From the NCBI RefSeq assembly GCF_004323735.1, contig NZ_CP036455.1, forward strand, positions 305,101 to 369,100: a stretch of 64,000 bases of DNA, in the 5' to 3' direction. The first letter of the stretch is position 1; every line of letters begins with the position of its first letter. The position numbers and the translations under genes are program-made. This document shows, in pieces, positions 46,503-54,733 of this stretch. Below the pieces are notes generated by a model. It did no database searches. It saw only the letters and a program-made list of their open reading frames with translations, and had not been told where the DNA came from. This stretch comes from Streptomonospora litoralis (GTDB lineage Bacteria > Actinomycetota > Actinomycetes > Streptosporangiales > Streptosporangiaceae).

Positions 46503-47978
46503 ATGAGTGTCCTCGCCGTAGGAGTGAGCCATCGCAGCTCACCCGTGGCGCTGTTGGAAAGCGTCGCCTTGGAGGGGCAGGCGCGGTTGAAGGTCATGGC
46601 CGAGATGGCGTCGGCGCCCTCGGTCAACGAGGCGCTGATAGTCTCGACGTGCAACCGCACCGAGATCTACGCCGACGTCGACAAGTTCCACCCGGCCGTG
46701 GCGGCGGTGACCGAGCTCCTCTCCTGGCACACCGGCGTCTCCCTGAGCGAACTGTCCCAGCACGCGTACGTCCACTTCGAGGAACGCGCCGTCCAGCACC
46801 TCTTCTCCGTCACCTGCGGGCTGGACTCCATGGTCGTGGGCGAAGGCCAGATCCTCGGCCAGGTGCGCAACGCCATCAAGGACGCACAGGAGGCCGGCAC
46901 GCTCGGCCGGGTGCTCAACGACCTCGGCCAGCGGGCGCTGCGCGTGGGCAAGCGGGCCCACACCGAGACCCACCTCGACCACGCCGGCGCGGACATGGTC
47001 GGCCTGGGATTGGACGTCGCCCTGCGGCGGCTGGGCGCCTCGGCCCCCGACATCGCGCCCGGCGCCGCCGCGGCCGACGCCGCCGGCTGCCCCATGGCGG
47101 CCTCCGGCGAAGCGGTCGCCGCCGCCCCGGGCGCCGACGAGGTCGCCGCCGCCCTGCCCGACCCGCAGCCGCTCACCGGCCTCCGCGTGCTCGTACTGGG
47201 CGCGGGATCGATGAGTGCCCTCGCCGCCAACACCGTCGCCCGCCAGGGCGCCGGCCAGGTGACCGTGGCCAACCGCACCCACGACCGCGCGGTGCGCTTG
47301 GCCGAGTGCCTCACCGAGGCCTACGAACCCATCCGCAGCCGGGCCGTGCCCTTCGACTCCGCCGCGCACGTGCTCGGCGAGGTCGACCTGGTGGTCTCCT
47401 GCACCGGCGCTCAAGAAGTCGTCCTCACCCGCGACGACGTCGCGCAGGCCGCCCGCTCGCAGGCGCGGCCGGTGGTGTTCCTCGACCTCGCGCTGCCCCA
47501 CGACATCGATCCCGCCGTCCGCGGGGTCGCCGGCGTCGACCTCGTCGACATCGAGGACCTGCGCCAAGCCGTCGCCGACGGTGCCGACGACACCTCCGAG
47601 CGGTCCGGCGCCATCTCGCTGGTCCGCGGGATCGTCGACGAGGAGGTCGCCGAGTACCAGAGCGTCCGCCGCGCCGAACTCGTCGCACCCACCGTCGTCG
47701 CCCTGCGCAGCAAGGCCCGCACCGTCATGGAGTCGGAGCTGACCCGGCTGGAGGGGCGGCTGCCCGACCTCGACGACAAGACCCGCGGCGAGGTCACCCA
47801 CGCCATGCGCCGTGTCGTCGACAAGCTGCTGCACCAGCCCACCGTGCGGGTGAAGGAGCTGGCCGCCGGGCCCGACGGCCACTCCTATGAGGCCGCCCTG
47901 CGCGAACTGTTCGACCTCGATCCCGGCGCGCCGGACGCCGTCAGCCGCATCGAGCCCGCTCCGGGCGAGGAGGGGTGA
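46503..47978 (+). CDS. hemA: Glutamyl-tRNA reductase
   Basis: 491 residues. Active-site Cys50 in ALIVSTCNRTEIY, then FSVTCGLDSMVVGEGQILGQVR, the NADPH-binding VLVLGAGSMSALAANTV and a C-terminal dimerisation helix (RLEGRLPDLDDKTRGEVTHAM). It makes glutamate-1-semialdehyde, the first committed step of C5-pathway haem synthesis. A low-complexity Ala/Gly/Pro insert of roughly 45 residues lies between catalytic and NADPH domains (47040-47175). The ATG at 46503 is 106 bases after rex; the stop overlaps the first possible hemC start. Confidence 0.95.
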   Translation: MSVLAVGVSHRSSPVALLESVALEGQARLKVMAEMASAPSVNEALIVSTCNRTEIYADVDKFHPAVAAVTELLSWHTGVSLSELSQHAYVHFEERAVQHLFSVTCGLDSMVVGEGQILGQVRNAIKDAQEAGTLGRVLNDLGQRALRVGKRAHTETHLDHAGADMVGLGLDVALRRLGASAPDIAPGAAAADAAGCPMAASGEAVAAAPGADEVAAALPDPQPLTGLRVLVLGAGSMSALAANTVARQGAGQVTVANRTHDRAVRLAECLTEAYEPIRSRAVPFDSAAHVLGEVDLVVSCTGAQEVVLTRDDVAQAARSQARPVVFLDLALPHDIDPAVRGVAGVDLVDIEDLRQAVADGADDTSERSGAISLVRGIVDEEVAEYQSVRRAELVAPTVVALRSKARTVMESELTRLEGRLPDLDDKTRGEVTHAMRRVVDKLLHQPTVRVKELAAGPDGHSYEAALRELFDLDPGAPDAVSRIEPAPGEEG

Positions 47979-47980
47979 CC

Positions 47981-48964
47981 GTGCCCGACCGTCCGGCCCG
48001 CCTCGGCACTCGCCGCAGCCCGATGGCCACCGCCCAGTCGCAGGCCGTGGCCGACGCCATCACCGCACGCACCGGCACCGCCGTCGAGCTGGAGCTGATC
48101 ACCAGCTACGGCGACGTCACCCGCGCCCACCTCACCCAGCTGGGCGGTACCGGCGTGTTCGTGAACAGCCTGCGCGAGGAGCTGCTTTCAGGCGGGATCG
48201 ACTTCGCGGTGCACTCCCTCAAGGACCTCCCCACCACGCCCGCGGACGGCCTGACCGTCGCCGCCGTGACCGAGCGCGACGACCCGCGCGACGCCCTGTG
48301 CGCCCGCGAAGGCCGCAAATTCTCCGACCTGCCCGCGGGCGGGACCGTCGGCACCGGGTCTCCGCGCCGCGCGGCGCAGCTGGCCGCGCTGCGCCCCGAT
48401 CTGAACTTCGTGCCGATCCGCGGCAATGCCGGCACCCGGCTGGGCAAGGTCGCCCAGGGGGAGCTGGACGCCGTCGTACTGGCCTATGCCGGCCTGGCGC
48501 GGGTGGGCCGGATCGACGACGTCACCGACGTCTTCGAGCCCGAGCAGGTCCTGCCGGCGCCCGGCCAGGGCGCCCTGGCCGTAGAGTGCCGAACCTCGCG
48601 CGCCGCCGACGACCTCGCCTACCTCTCGGCTGTGGACCACACGGCCACTCGCGCGGCCGTGACCGCCGAGCGCGTGGTGCTCGCCGAGCTGGAGGCCGGC
48701 TGCGCCGCGCCGGTGGGCGCTTACGCCGAACTGCTGGACGGACGGCTGCGGCTGCGCGCCGCGGTGGTGTCGCACGACGGCCGCGAGGCGGTGCGCCGCG
48801 AACGTTCCGTGCCGCTGCCGCAGGACGGCGACCCGGCCGAGGCGGGCGCCTCCCTGGGACGCGAGCTCGCCCGCGAGATGATCGGCGAGGGTGCGGACCG
48901 GATCGTCGCCGCCGCCGCTGCGGAGAACACGGGGGACGCGGGGGAACAGCACAGGCACGATTGA
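47981..48964 (+). CDS. hemC: Hydroxymethylbilane synthase (porphobilinogen deaminase)
   Basis: 327 residues. LGTRRSPMATAQSQAVADAI opens the family, then GGIDFAVHSLKDLPTT, TGSPRRAAQL, IRGNAGTRLGKV and APGQGALAVECR. Cys241 in EAGCAAPVGAYA would bind the dipyrromethane cofactor. It condenses four porphobilinogen units. GAGGAGG is seven bases from the GTG at 47981; the GTG at 47975, overlapping the hemA stop, is too close to it but cannot be excluded. Confidence 0.95.
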   Translation: MPDRPARLGTRRSPMATAQSQAVADAITARTGTAVELELITSYGDVTRAHLTQLGGTGVFVNSLREELLSGGIDFAVHSLKDLPTTPADGLTVAAVTERDDPRDALCAREGRKFSDLPAGGTVGTGSPRRAAQLAALRPDLNFVPIRGNAGTRLGKVAQGELDAVVLAYAGLARVGRIDDVTDVFEPEQVLPAPGQGALAVECRTSRAADDLAYLSAVDHTATRAAVTAERVVLAELEAGCAAPVGAYAELLDGRLRLRAAVVSHDGREAVRRERSVPLPQDGDPAEAGASLGRELAREMIGEGADRIVAAAAAENTGDAGEQHRHD

Positions 48965-49132
48965 GAGAAGGAAACCGCAGGGCACCACGCAGGCCGTGCC
49001 GCCGCAGTGCGGCGGACGGCACTGCCGGCGGTCCGCGGGGCACCGGCGCCGCGCCGGGCGCCCGGACGCTGTCCTGCGGTCTCGGCGCTTCGCACGGAGC
49101 GGCCGAGCGCGACACCGAGGAGCGATCGCACA

Positions 49133-50821
49133 GTGAATCCGCAGAGTGGTAACCAGGAGTCGTCGCCGAGCACGCCGGACGCATCCCAGCAGCGCGGACA
49201 CGTCGCCTTGGTGGGGGCGGGTCCCGGCGACGCCGAGCTGCTGACTCTGCGGGGCGCCGCGGCGCTCGCCGAGGCCGACGTCGTCATCAACCTCCGCGAG
49301 CCCGGCCCCGAGCTGGCCAAGTACCGCGAGGCGCTGCTGCGGCACTGCGGCGAGGACACCGCCGTGATCGACCAGGCCGAGTGCGGCGGCGAGATCGACG
49401 CCGTCGCCGTGGGCCACGCCCGCGAGGGCAGGCGCGTCGTGCGCCTCTACAGCGGCGACCCGCTGCTGGGCTGCCGCGGCGCCGAACTGACGGCGGCCTG
49501 CCGAGAGGCCGGAGTCGAGTACGAGATCGTGCCCGGACTCTCGTCGGTGACCGCCGTGCCCGCCTTCGCCGGTGTCCCGCTGCTGCCCGAGGGCGTCAAC
49601 GAGGCGCGCATCGTCGACGGCCGTGACCCTGATCTGGACTGGGAGCGGCTGGCCCACGGCGACGCCAGCCTCGTCGTGATGTTCCCCGACGCGCCCGACG
49701 GCGACGGCGCCAAGCACAGCGGCCCCGGTTTCGACCGCCTGTGCAAGACCCTGATCGCCGCCGGCAAACCGGCGAGCACCCCCGTCGCGGTCGTGCGCAT
49801 GGGCTCGACCACCGAGCAGACCACGGTCGCGTCGACGCTGCAGCGGCTGAACGCGGACCTCAAGGCCGCCGACGCCAAGGGGCATAACGTCACCGCGCCC
49901 GCCCTGTTCCTCATGGGCAAGGGCGTCACCGGGGACAAGGAGCCGTCCTGGTTCGAGGGCCGCCCGCTGTTCGGCTGGCGGATTCTGGTGCCCCGCACCC
50001 GGGAGCAGGCCGCCGGGCTCTCCGACCAGCTGCGCGGCTACGGCGCCGTGCCCGAGCAGGTGCCGACGATCTCGGTGGAGCCGCCCCGCACACCCCAGCA
50101 GATGGAGCGCGCTGTGCGCGGGCTGGTCACCGGCCGCTACCAGTGGGTGGCCTTCACCTCCGTCAACGCCGTCAAGGCCATCCGCGAGCGCTTCGAGGAG
50201 TACGGCCTGGACGCCCGCGCCTTCGCCGGGGTGAAGGTCGCCGCGGTCGGCGAGCAGACCGCGGCCGCGCTGCGCGACTTCGGCATCCAGCCCGACCTCA
50301 CACCGCCCGCCGAGAGCCAGTCGGGCTCCGGCCTGGTCGAGGTGTGGCCGCCCTACGACGCCGAGCTGGACCCCATCGAGCGGGTGCTGCTGCCGCGCGC
50401 CGACATCGCGACCGAGACCCTTTCGGCCGGGCTCACCGACCTCGGCTGGGAGGTCGACGACGTCACCGCTTACCGCACTGTGCGGGCGGCGCCGCCGCCC
50501 GCCCCGGTCCGCGAGGCGATCAAGGGCGGCGGCTTCGACGCGGTGCTGTTCACGTCCTCCTCCACCGTCCGCAACCTCGTGGGGATCGCGGGCAAGCCGC
50601 ACAACACGACGGTGATCGCGGTGATCGGGCCCGAGACCGCCAAGACGGCCCAGGAGTTCGGGCTGCGTGTCGACGTCGTCGCGCCGAAAACCTCGGTTTC
50701 GGCCCTGGCGGAGGCGCTCGCGGAGTACGGTGCCACCCAGCGGGCCGAGGCGATCGCCGCCGGCAAGCCGGCACTCAAGCCCAGCCAGAAGCGGCGCGGG
50801 CGGCGCCGCAAGACCGTGTGA
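49133..50821 (+). CDS. Bifunctional uroporphyrinogen-III methyltransferase/uroporphyrinogen-III synthase
   Basis: 562 residues. The N-terminal half (about 20-270) has the SUMT/precorrin methylase fold: VALVGAGPGDAELLTLRGA, RLYSGDPLLGCRGAELTA, VPGLSSVTAVPAFAGVPLL. The C-terminal half (about 275-540) is HemD: ILVPRTREQAAGLSDQLRGYGA, VAFTSVNAVKAIRERF, LLPRADIATETL, and FTSSSTVRNLVGIAG. HemD closes the ring of uroporphyrinogen III; the methylase part would feed sirohaem or B12 if active, but its motifs are looser than in CysG/CobA. A basic Lys/Arg tail ends the protein. GAGGAG precedes the GTG by ten bases. Confidence 0.9.
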   Translation: MNPQSGNQESSPSTPDASQQRGHVALVGAGPGDAELLTLRGAAALAEADVVINLREPGPELAKYREALLRHCGEDTAVIDQAECGGEIDAVAVGHAREGRRVVRLYSGDPLLGCRGAELTAACREAGVEYEIVPGLSSVTAVPAFAGVPLLPEGVNEARIVDGRDPDLDWERLAHGDASLVVMFPDAPDGDGAKHSGPGFDRLCKTLIAAGKPASTPVAVVRMGSTTEQTTVASTLQRLNADLKAADAKGHNVTAPALFLMGKGVTGDKEPSWFEGRPLFGWRILVPRTREQAAGLSDQLRGYGAVPEQVPTISVEPPRTPQQMERAVRGLVTGRYQWVAFTSVNAVKAIRERFEEYGLDARAFAGVKVAAVGEQTAAALRDFGIQPDLTPPAESQSGSGLVEVWPPYDAELDPIERVLLPRADIATETLSAGLTDLGWEVDDVTAYRTVRAAPPPAPVREAIKGGGFDAVLFTSSSTVRNLVGIAGKPHNTTVIAVIGPETAKTAQEFGLRVDVVAPKTSVSALAEALAEYGATQRAEAIAAGKPALKPSQKRRGRRRKTV

Positions 50822-50835
50822 CCAGGGAGCCTTGG

Positions 50836-51819
50836 ATGAACGCCCACTTCCCCGCGGCGCGGCCCCGCCGGCTGCGCCGTACACCCGCATTGCGGCGGCT
50901 GGTCGCCGAGACCCGGGTGCGGCCCGAGGAGCTCATCCTGCCGCTGTTCGTCAAGGAGGGCATCGGCGAGCCCAACCCGGTCGCCTCCATGCCCGGTGTC
51001 GTGCAGCACACCCGCGACAGTGCCCGCAAGGCCGCCCAGGAGGCCGCCGAGGCCGGAGTGGGCGGCCTCATGCTGTTCGGCATCCCCGAGTTCAAGGACG
51101 AGCGCGGCTCCGGCGCGGACGACCCCGGCGGCGTGGTGCAGCGGTCGCTGCGCGACCTCTCCGCCGACCTCGCCGGCGACATCGTGATCATGGCCGACCT
51201 CTGCCTGGACGAGTACACCTCCCACGGCCACTGCGGACTGCTCACCCCCGCGGGCGAGGTCGACAACGACGCGACCCTGGAGCGCTACGCCGCCGTCGCC
51301 ATCGCCCAGGCGGCCGCCGGGGTGGAGGTGGTGGGCCCCAGCGGCATGATGGACGGCCAGGTCGCCGCCATCCGCGCCGCGCTGGACGGCGCCGGCTACA
51401 CCGACGTCGCCGTCCTCGCCTACGCCGCCAAGTACGCCTCCGCGTTTTACGGCCCCTTCCGGGAGGCAGCCGAGGGCGCGCCGCAGTTCGGCGACCGCAA
51501 CGGCTATCAGCAGGACCCCGCCAACGCCGTGGAGGCGCTGCGCGAAGTGGAGCTGGACATCGCCGAGGGCGCCGACATGGTTATGGTCAAACCCGGGCTG
51601 GCCTACCTGGACATCGTCGCCAGAATCGCCGAGCGCGTATCGGTCCCGGTGTCGGCCTACCAGGTCAGCGGCGAATACGCGATGATCGAGGCCGCCGCCG
51701 AGAAGGGCTGGCTGGACCGCGAGAGGGTGATGTTGGAGACCTTGCTCTCCTACCGCCGCGCCGGAGCCGGACAGATCCTCACCTACTGGGCCACGGAGGC
51801 GGCGCGACTGCTCCGCTGA
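50836..51819 (+). CDS. hemB: Delta-aminolevulinic acid dehydratase (porphobilinogen synthase)
   Basis: 327 residues. The two active-site lysines are in VLAYAAKYASAFYGPFR and VMVKPGLAYLD. Other landmarks: LILPLFVKEGIGEPNPVASMPGV, IMADLCLDEYTSHGHCG (metal ligand region), VVGPSGMMDGQVAAIR and VSGEYAMIEAAAEKGW. It condenses two aminolevulinates to porphobilinogen. AGGGAG six bases before the ATG. It follows the hemD gene by 14 bases, completing rex-hemA-hemC-hemD-hemB. Confidence 0.96.
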   Translation: MNAHFPAARPRRLRRTPALRRLVAETRVRPEELILPLFVKEGIGEPNPVASMPGVVQHTRDSARKAAQEAAEAGVGGLMLFGIPEFKDERGSGADDPGGVVQRSLRDLSADLAGDIVIMADLCLDEYTSHGHCGLLTPAGEVDNDATLERYAAVAIAQAAAGVEVVGPSGMMDGQVAAIRAALDGAGYTDVAVLAYAAKYASAFYGPFREAAEGAPQFGDRNGYQQDPANAVEALREVELDIAEGADMVMVKPGLAYLDIVARIAERVSVPVSAYQVSGEYAMIEAAAEKGWLDRERVMLETLLSYRRAGAGQILTYWATEAARLLR

Positions 51820-51915
51820 GCGGGGAACCCACCGTTTCCCCGGGATCGCGGTCGAGGCCGGGGATGCGGAACGCACCACGGCATCGACCGGCGAGACGGG
51901 GAACGGGGAGGCAAC

Positions 51916-52578
51916 GTGGCTCAAGTTGTGCAGAGACGGAAGCGCCGCCGCTCGGTGGAGGGCATGCTGAGCGCCGCCCTGCGCTACGCGGCGCTCGGCT
52001 GGCCGGTGTGCCGCGGTGCGGCCCCCTCGGGAACCGGCGGGCGCGCCTGCGGATGCGATCGCGTGGGCTGCCCCGACCCCGGCGCCCATCCCGTCTCGGC
52101 CACCTGGGGGCTGGAGGCCACCACCGACTCGGAGAAGATCCGCGGATGGTGGAGCACCGACCCCGAGGCGAACGTCATCCTGCCCACCGGCCGGGTCTTC
52201 GACGTGTTCGACGTCCCGGCGGGCGCGGGGGTCATGGCGCTGGCGCGCATGGGCCGCGCCGGAGTGCACGCCGGCCCCGTCGCCGCGGTCGACGCGCAGC
52301 GCTACCTGTTCTTCGTCGCCACCCGCTCGCCCGTCGACGAAGACGAGTGGTGGTCCTGCCACCTCGACTGCATCCCCGAGCGCATCGAGGAGAGCCCCGG
52401 TCTGCGCTGGCACTGCCGCGACAGCTACGTCCTCGCCGCCCCCTCGGTGCTGCCGTCGGGCAACGCCGTCTCCTGGATCCGCGCGCCGCACACCTCGCCC
52501 GAGGAGACATCGCTGCCCGACCCCATCACAGTTCTGGACATCCTCTCCGACTCCTGCGAGGAGTTCCTGCCGTCCTGA
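51916..52578 (+). CDS. Bifunctional DNA primase/polymerase (prim-pol) domain protein
   Basis: 220 residues. The start has MLSAALRYAALGWPVCRGA, typical of the actinobacterial prim-pol N-terminal domain, followed by a Cys-rich loop (ACGCDRVGCPDPGAHP), WGLEATTDSEKIRGWW, and the acidic strand VFDVFDVPAGAGVMALARM. Related proteins in phages and plasmids prime and extend DNA; the stand-alone actinobacterial copies after hemB have no proven role. The helicase part found in plasmid primases is absent. GGGGAGG precedes the GTG. Confidence 0.75.
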   Translation: MAQVVQRRKRRRSVEGMLSAALRYAALGWPVCRGAAPSGTGGRACGCDRVGCPDPGAHPVSATWGLEATTDSEKIRGWWSTDPEANVILPTGRVFDVFDVPAGAGVMALARMGRAGVHAGPVAAVDAQRYLFFVATRSPVDEDEWWSCHLDCIPERIEESPGLRWHCRDSYVLAAPSVLPSGNAVSWIRAPHTSPEETSLPDPITVLDILSDSCEEFLPS

Positions 52579-52733
52579 CGCCGACCCGGTGGACGCGCTC
52601 GTTCCTCCGCCCACGTCCGGAACTGTGACGCCTGCGGCGTGCGGCCTGCGGCCTGCGGTTGTCTCGCCGGTAGCGCGCCCGGCGGGCGGCGTTGGGCCGC
52701 CGCGGGCCGGTCGGCGCGGCTTGGCCCGTCTAT

Positions 52734-52782
52734 CGTGAACTTATGGTCGCAGGAAGGCGTATTCCGCGGCCATAAGTTCGCG
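52734..52782. terminator. Very long hairpin downstream of the prim-pol gene
   Basis: Arms 52734-52750 and 52766-52782 pair over 17 bp (two G-T wobbles); after a bulged A, GGAA (52752-52755) pairs with TTCC (52762-52765), leaving a 6-base loop. The stem is partly AT-rich (GAACTTATGG / CCATAAGTTC), unlike its surroundings. It may be a terminator 155 bases after the gene, or a small palindromic element. Confidence 0.55.
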
Positions 52783-53329
52783 ATCATCGCCGGATGGACC
52801 GGCATAGGGGACCTACCGGCGCCGGTGCGCCGGCTGGGTCTCGCCGTGTCCCCTGCCGGGCCGGCACCGGCCGGAGGCCGCGCGGCGGGGCGCGGTCGCG
52901 GGCGCTCGCACGCCCCGGGGGTGCGCGGGATCGGGGGTCGGGGGCGACGCCGCGTCGCTCATTGCGCCTGGGTGTCGCCTCCGAGAGCCGCACCCCCCGA
53001 TGGGGTGGACTTTTGGGGGCCTATGCCCGTTTTGCGGGTGGCCTCGGCGGGCGCGGCGGCCACGAGACGTACGAAAAGTTGACTCCGGGGCTGTTTTCGC
53101 GCCATTCGGTGCGCCTCGTGCGCCGTCGCCGCCGCGGCGCGGCTGTGGGTCCACTGATAACTCGGGTATTTGTGGGCAAAACACCGCATGTTTTTTCGTA
53201 TTGCGGAATGAGGGTGCGGGGGTGGCGTCTCGGGGCGGCGCCGAGGCGGGTACCGCCGCACGTACGTGCATCTCGTGGCCCCGGTCCGGCTGCATGGCGG
53301 CCGCCGACTGCCCCAGGCCCGGCCCCGCC
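52783..53329. other. Gene-free spacer with possible structured RNA
   Basis: No credible gene. CACCCC/GGGGTG (52991-52996, 53002-53007) forms a perfect hairpin that includes a C6 run. GGCC/GGCC with inner CCCG/CGGG (53018-53043) forms another. TGTGG/CCGCA (53171-53175, 53184-53188) is followed by TG and a T6 run (53191-53196), which looks like an intrinsic terminator. The stretch 53080-53215 has lower GC than its flanks. A small plus-strand RNA ending near 53196 is possible. Confidence 0.35.
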
Positions 53330-53889
53330 GACGTCGGGCGCCTAACCGGCGAGCACCCGGCCCGGTGACCGCGGGCGCCACCCCGTGGTGCCCTCGCCGC
53401 CTCGTCGGCAGCCCAACCGGCGAGCACCCGAACCGACGTCCGCGGTCCCGGCCCCATTCCTGCCGTCGCCGCCCCCCGTCGGCCGCCGCCACCGGCGGGC
53501 ACCGGTACCGGTGGGCGCGGGCCCAGCCCTTCGCCATCCTCGGCGCCGCTTTTTCTCCAGGTCACCCGCTTCCCGGCAGACTGACAAGGCCGCACAGCAG
53601 ACCCGAGCCGCCCCGTCGGCCGCCGCCACCGGCGAGCACCCGAACCGACGACCGCAGGCCCGGCCCCGCTGCCACCGTCGCCGCCGCTTTTTCTCCAGGT
53701 CACCCGCTTCCCGGCAGACTGACAAGGCCGCACAGCGGACCGGGGCCGCCCCCGTCGGCCGCCGCCACCGGCGAGCACCCGCCCCGGTGGGCGCGGGCCC
53801 GACCCCACCGCCGTCCTCGCCGCCGCTTTTCCAGTGAAGACCACCTACAACCCGGCAGACCGACAAGGCCCCACAGCAGGCCCGAGCCG
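53330..53889 (+). repeat. Array of dispersed repeat: two short and three full units of about 138 bp
   Basis: Full units start at about 53475, 53612 and 53751 (spacing 137-139). Each runs from CCCGTCGGCCGCCGCCACC through GCGAGCACCCG, CCGCCGCTTTTTCTCCAG and CCCGGCAGACTGACAAGG to CCGCACAGCAGACC. Two truncated 72-73-base units (53330-53401 and 53402-53474) hold only the left module. Units 3 and 4 are nearly identical over 58 bases (53545-53602 and 53683-53740). The array fills the right part of a convergent spacer. Single relatives occur at 17754 and 26440. Confidence 0.75.
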
Positions 53890-53931
53890 CGCTCCTGCGC
53901 CTCCGCCCCCTCTACCGATGGAGAAGACGGC

Positions 53932-54657
53932 TCAGGAGCGCGCCCCGGTCGTCTCCATGAGCACACGGGCCAGCTCTTGGGGGCGGGAGAACATCGGCCA
54001 GTGGCCGGTGTGCATCTCCACCAGGTCCCAGCGTTCTCCTTGCAGCAGCTCGGCCACCTCCGTGCGCGGCTCGGGGCCGTCGAGCAGGCATTTTACGTAG
54101 GTCGCCGGCAGCTCGCTCAGGGAGCGCGCCAGCGAGGCAGGCTCGGTCAGCGAGGCGCCCGGGTGCGGCACGGAGCCCGCCACGATCCGTTCGACCTGCT
54201 GCTGGCTCAGCCCTTGGCCCTCGAAGTCCTCGGCTATCAGCGGCGCCCAGAAACCGCCGTTGTGCCGGATCGCCGCGGCGGCCATCCCGCCGCCGTCCCA
54301 CAGGCTGTTCGCGAACGAGCGTCCCTCGACCGGAATCTCGGCGTCGACCAAGACGAGCCGTGCGAGGCGCGCGCCGATCCGCTCGGCGGCCATGGCCACC
54401 GGGATGCCCGAGTAGCTGTGCCCTACCAGCACCGCTTCCTTCAGGCCGCGGTCCTCCACCGCACGCACGACGTCCTGCACGTGCGTCTCCAGGCCGACGG
54501 CGTCGTGCTCCCCGTCGGCGCGGCCGTCGTCCTCGCCGACGAGGCCGGTAAGCGTCACGGGGTGGACTCCGTGTCCGGCGGTGCGCAGCCGCGGCACCAC
54601 CTCGTCCCACGCCCACGCGCCCAGCCAGGCGCCGGGTACAAGCACGAAATCAGCCAT
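53932..54657 (-). CDS. Alpha/beta hydrolase
   Basis: 241 residues. Starts FVLVPGAWLGAWAWDEVVP, the strand and oxyanion region of esterase-like alpha/beta hydrolases (salicylate esterase/hydroxynitrile lyase group). Nucleophile Ser in VLVGHSYSGIPV, and the catalytic His in EMHTGHWPMFSRP near the end; the acid is probably the Asp of LLDGPEPRTE. No signal peptide. Substrate unknown. The ATG at 54657 was chosen for the conserved start; the longer frame upstream is Arg-rich. It lies beside the repeat array. Confidence 0.82.
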   Translation of the reverse strand: MADFVLVPGAWLGAWAWDEVVPRLRTAGHGVHPVTLTGLVGEDDGRADGEHDAVGLETHVQDVVRAVEDRGLKEAVLVGHSYSGIPVAMAAERIGARLARLVLVDAEIPVEGRSFANSLWDGGGMAAAAIRHNGGFWAPLIAEDFEGQGLSQQQVERIVAGSVPHPGASLTEPASLARSLSELPATYVKCLLDGPEPRTEVAELLQGERWDLVEMHTGHWPMFSRPQELARVLMETTGARS

Positions 54658-54733
54658 GGAGCCACGGTAGTCGCGGCCCCGCGGCGCGACCACCGCCCGC
54701 CGGCTCGCGGGTCGAAGACGACCCGCTGCGCCG

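Noticed and set aside
48188-50890. Minus-strand open frame of 900 codons opposite hemC-hemD
   Set aside because: Same artefact of high GC; the plus strand has complete hem genes.
52991-53007. C6-containing hairpin considered as a 6C RNA
   Set aside because: 6C RNA needs two C-rich hairpins; the second is not seen and the Cs here are partly in the stem.
53342-53866. Minus-strand frame giving a repeated protein (SVCREAGDLEKKRRR type)
   Set aside because: The protein repeat only mirrors the 138-bp DNA repeats; the units are not multiples of three in spacing (137-139), so the frame is not maintained.
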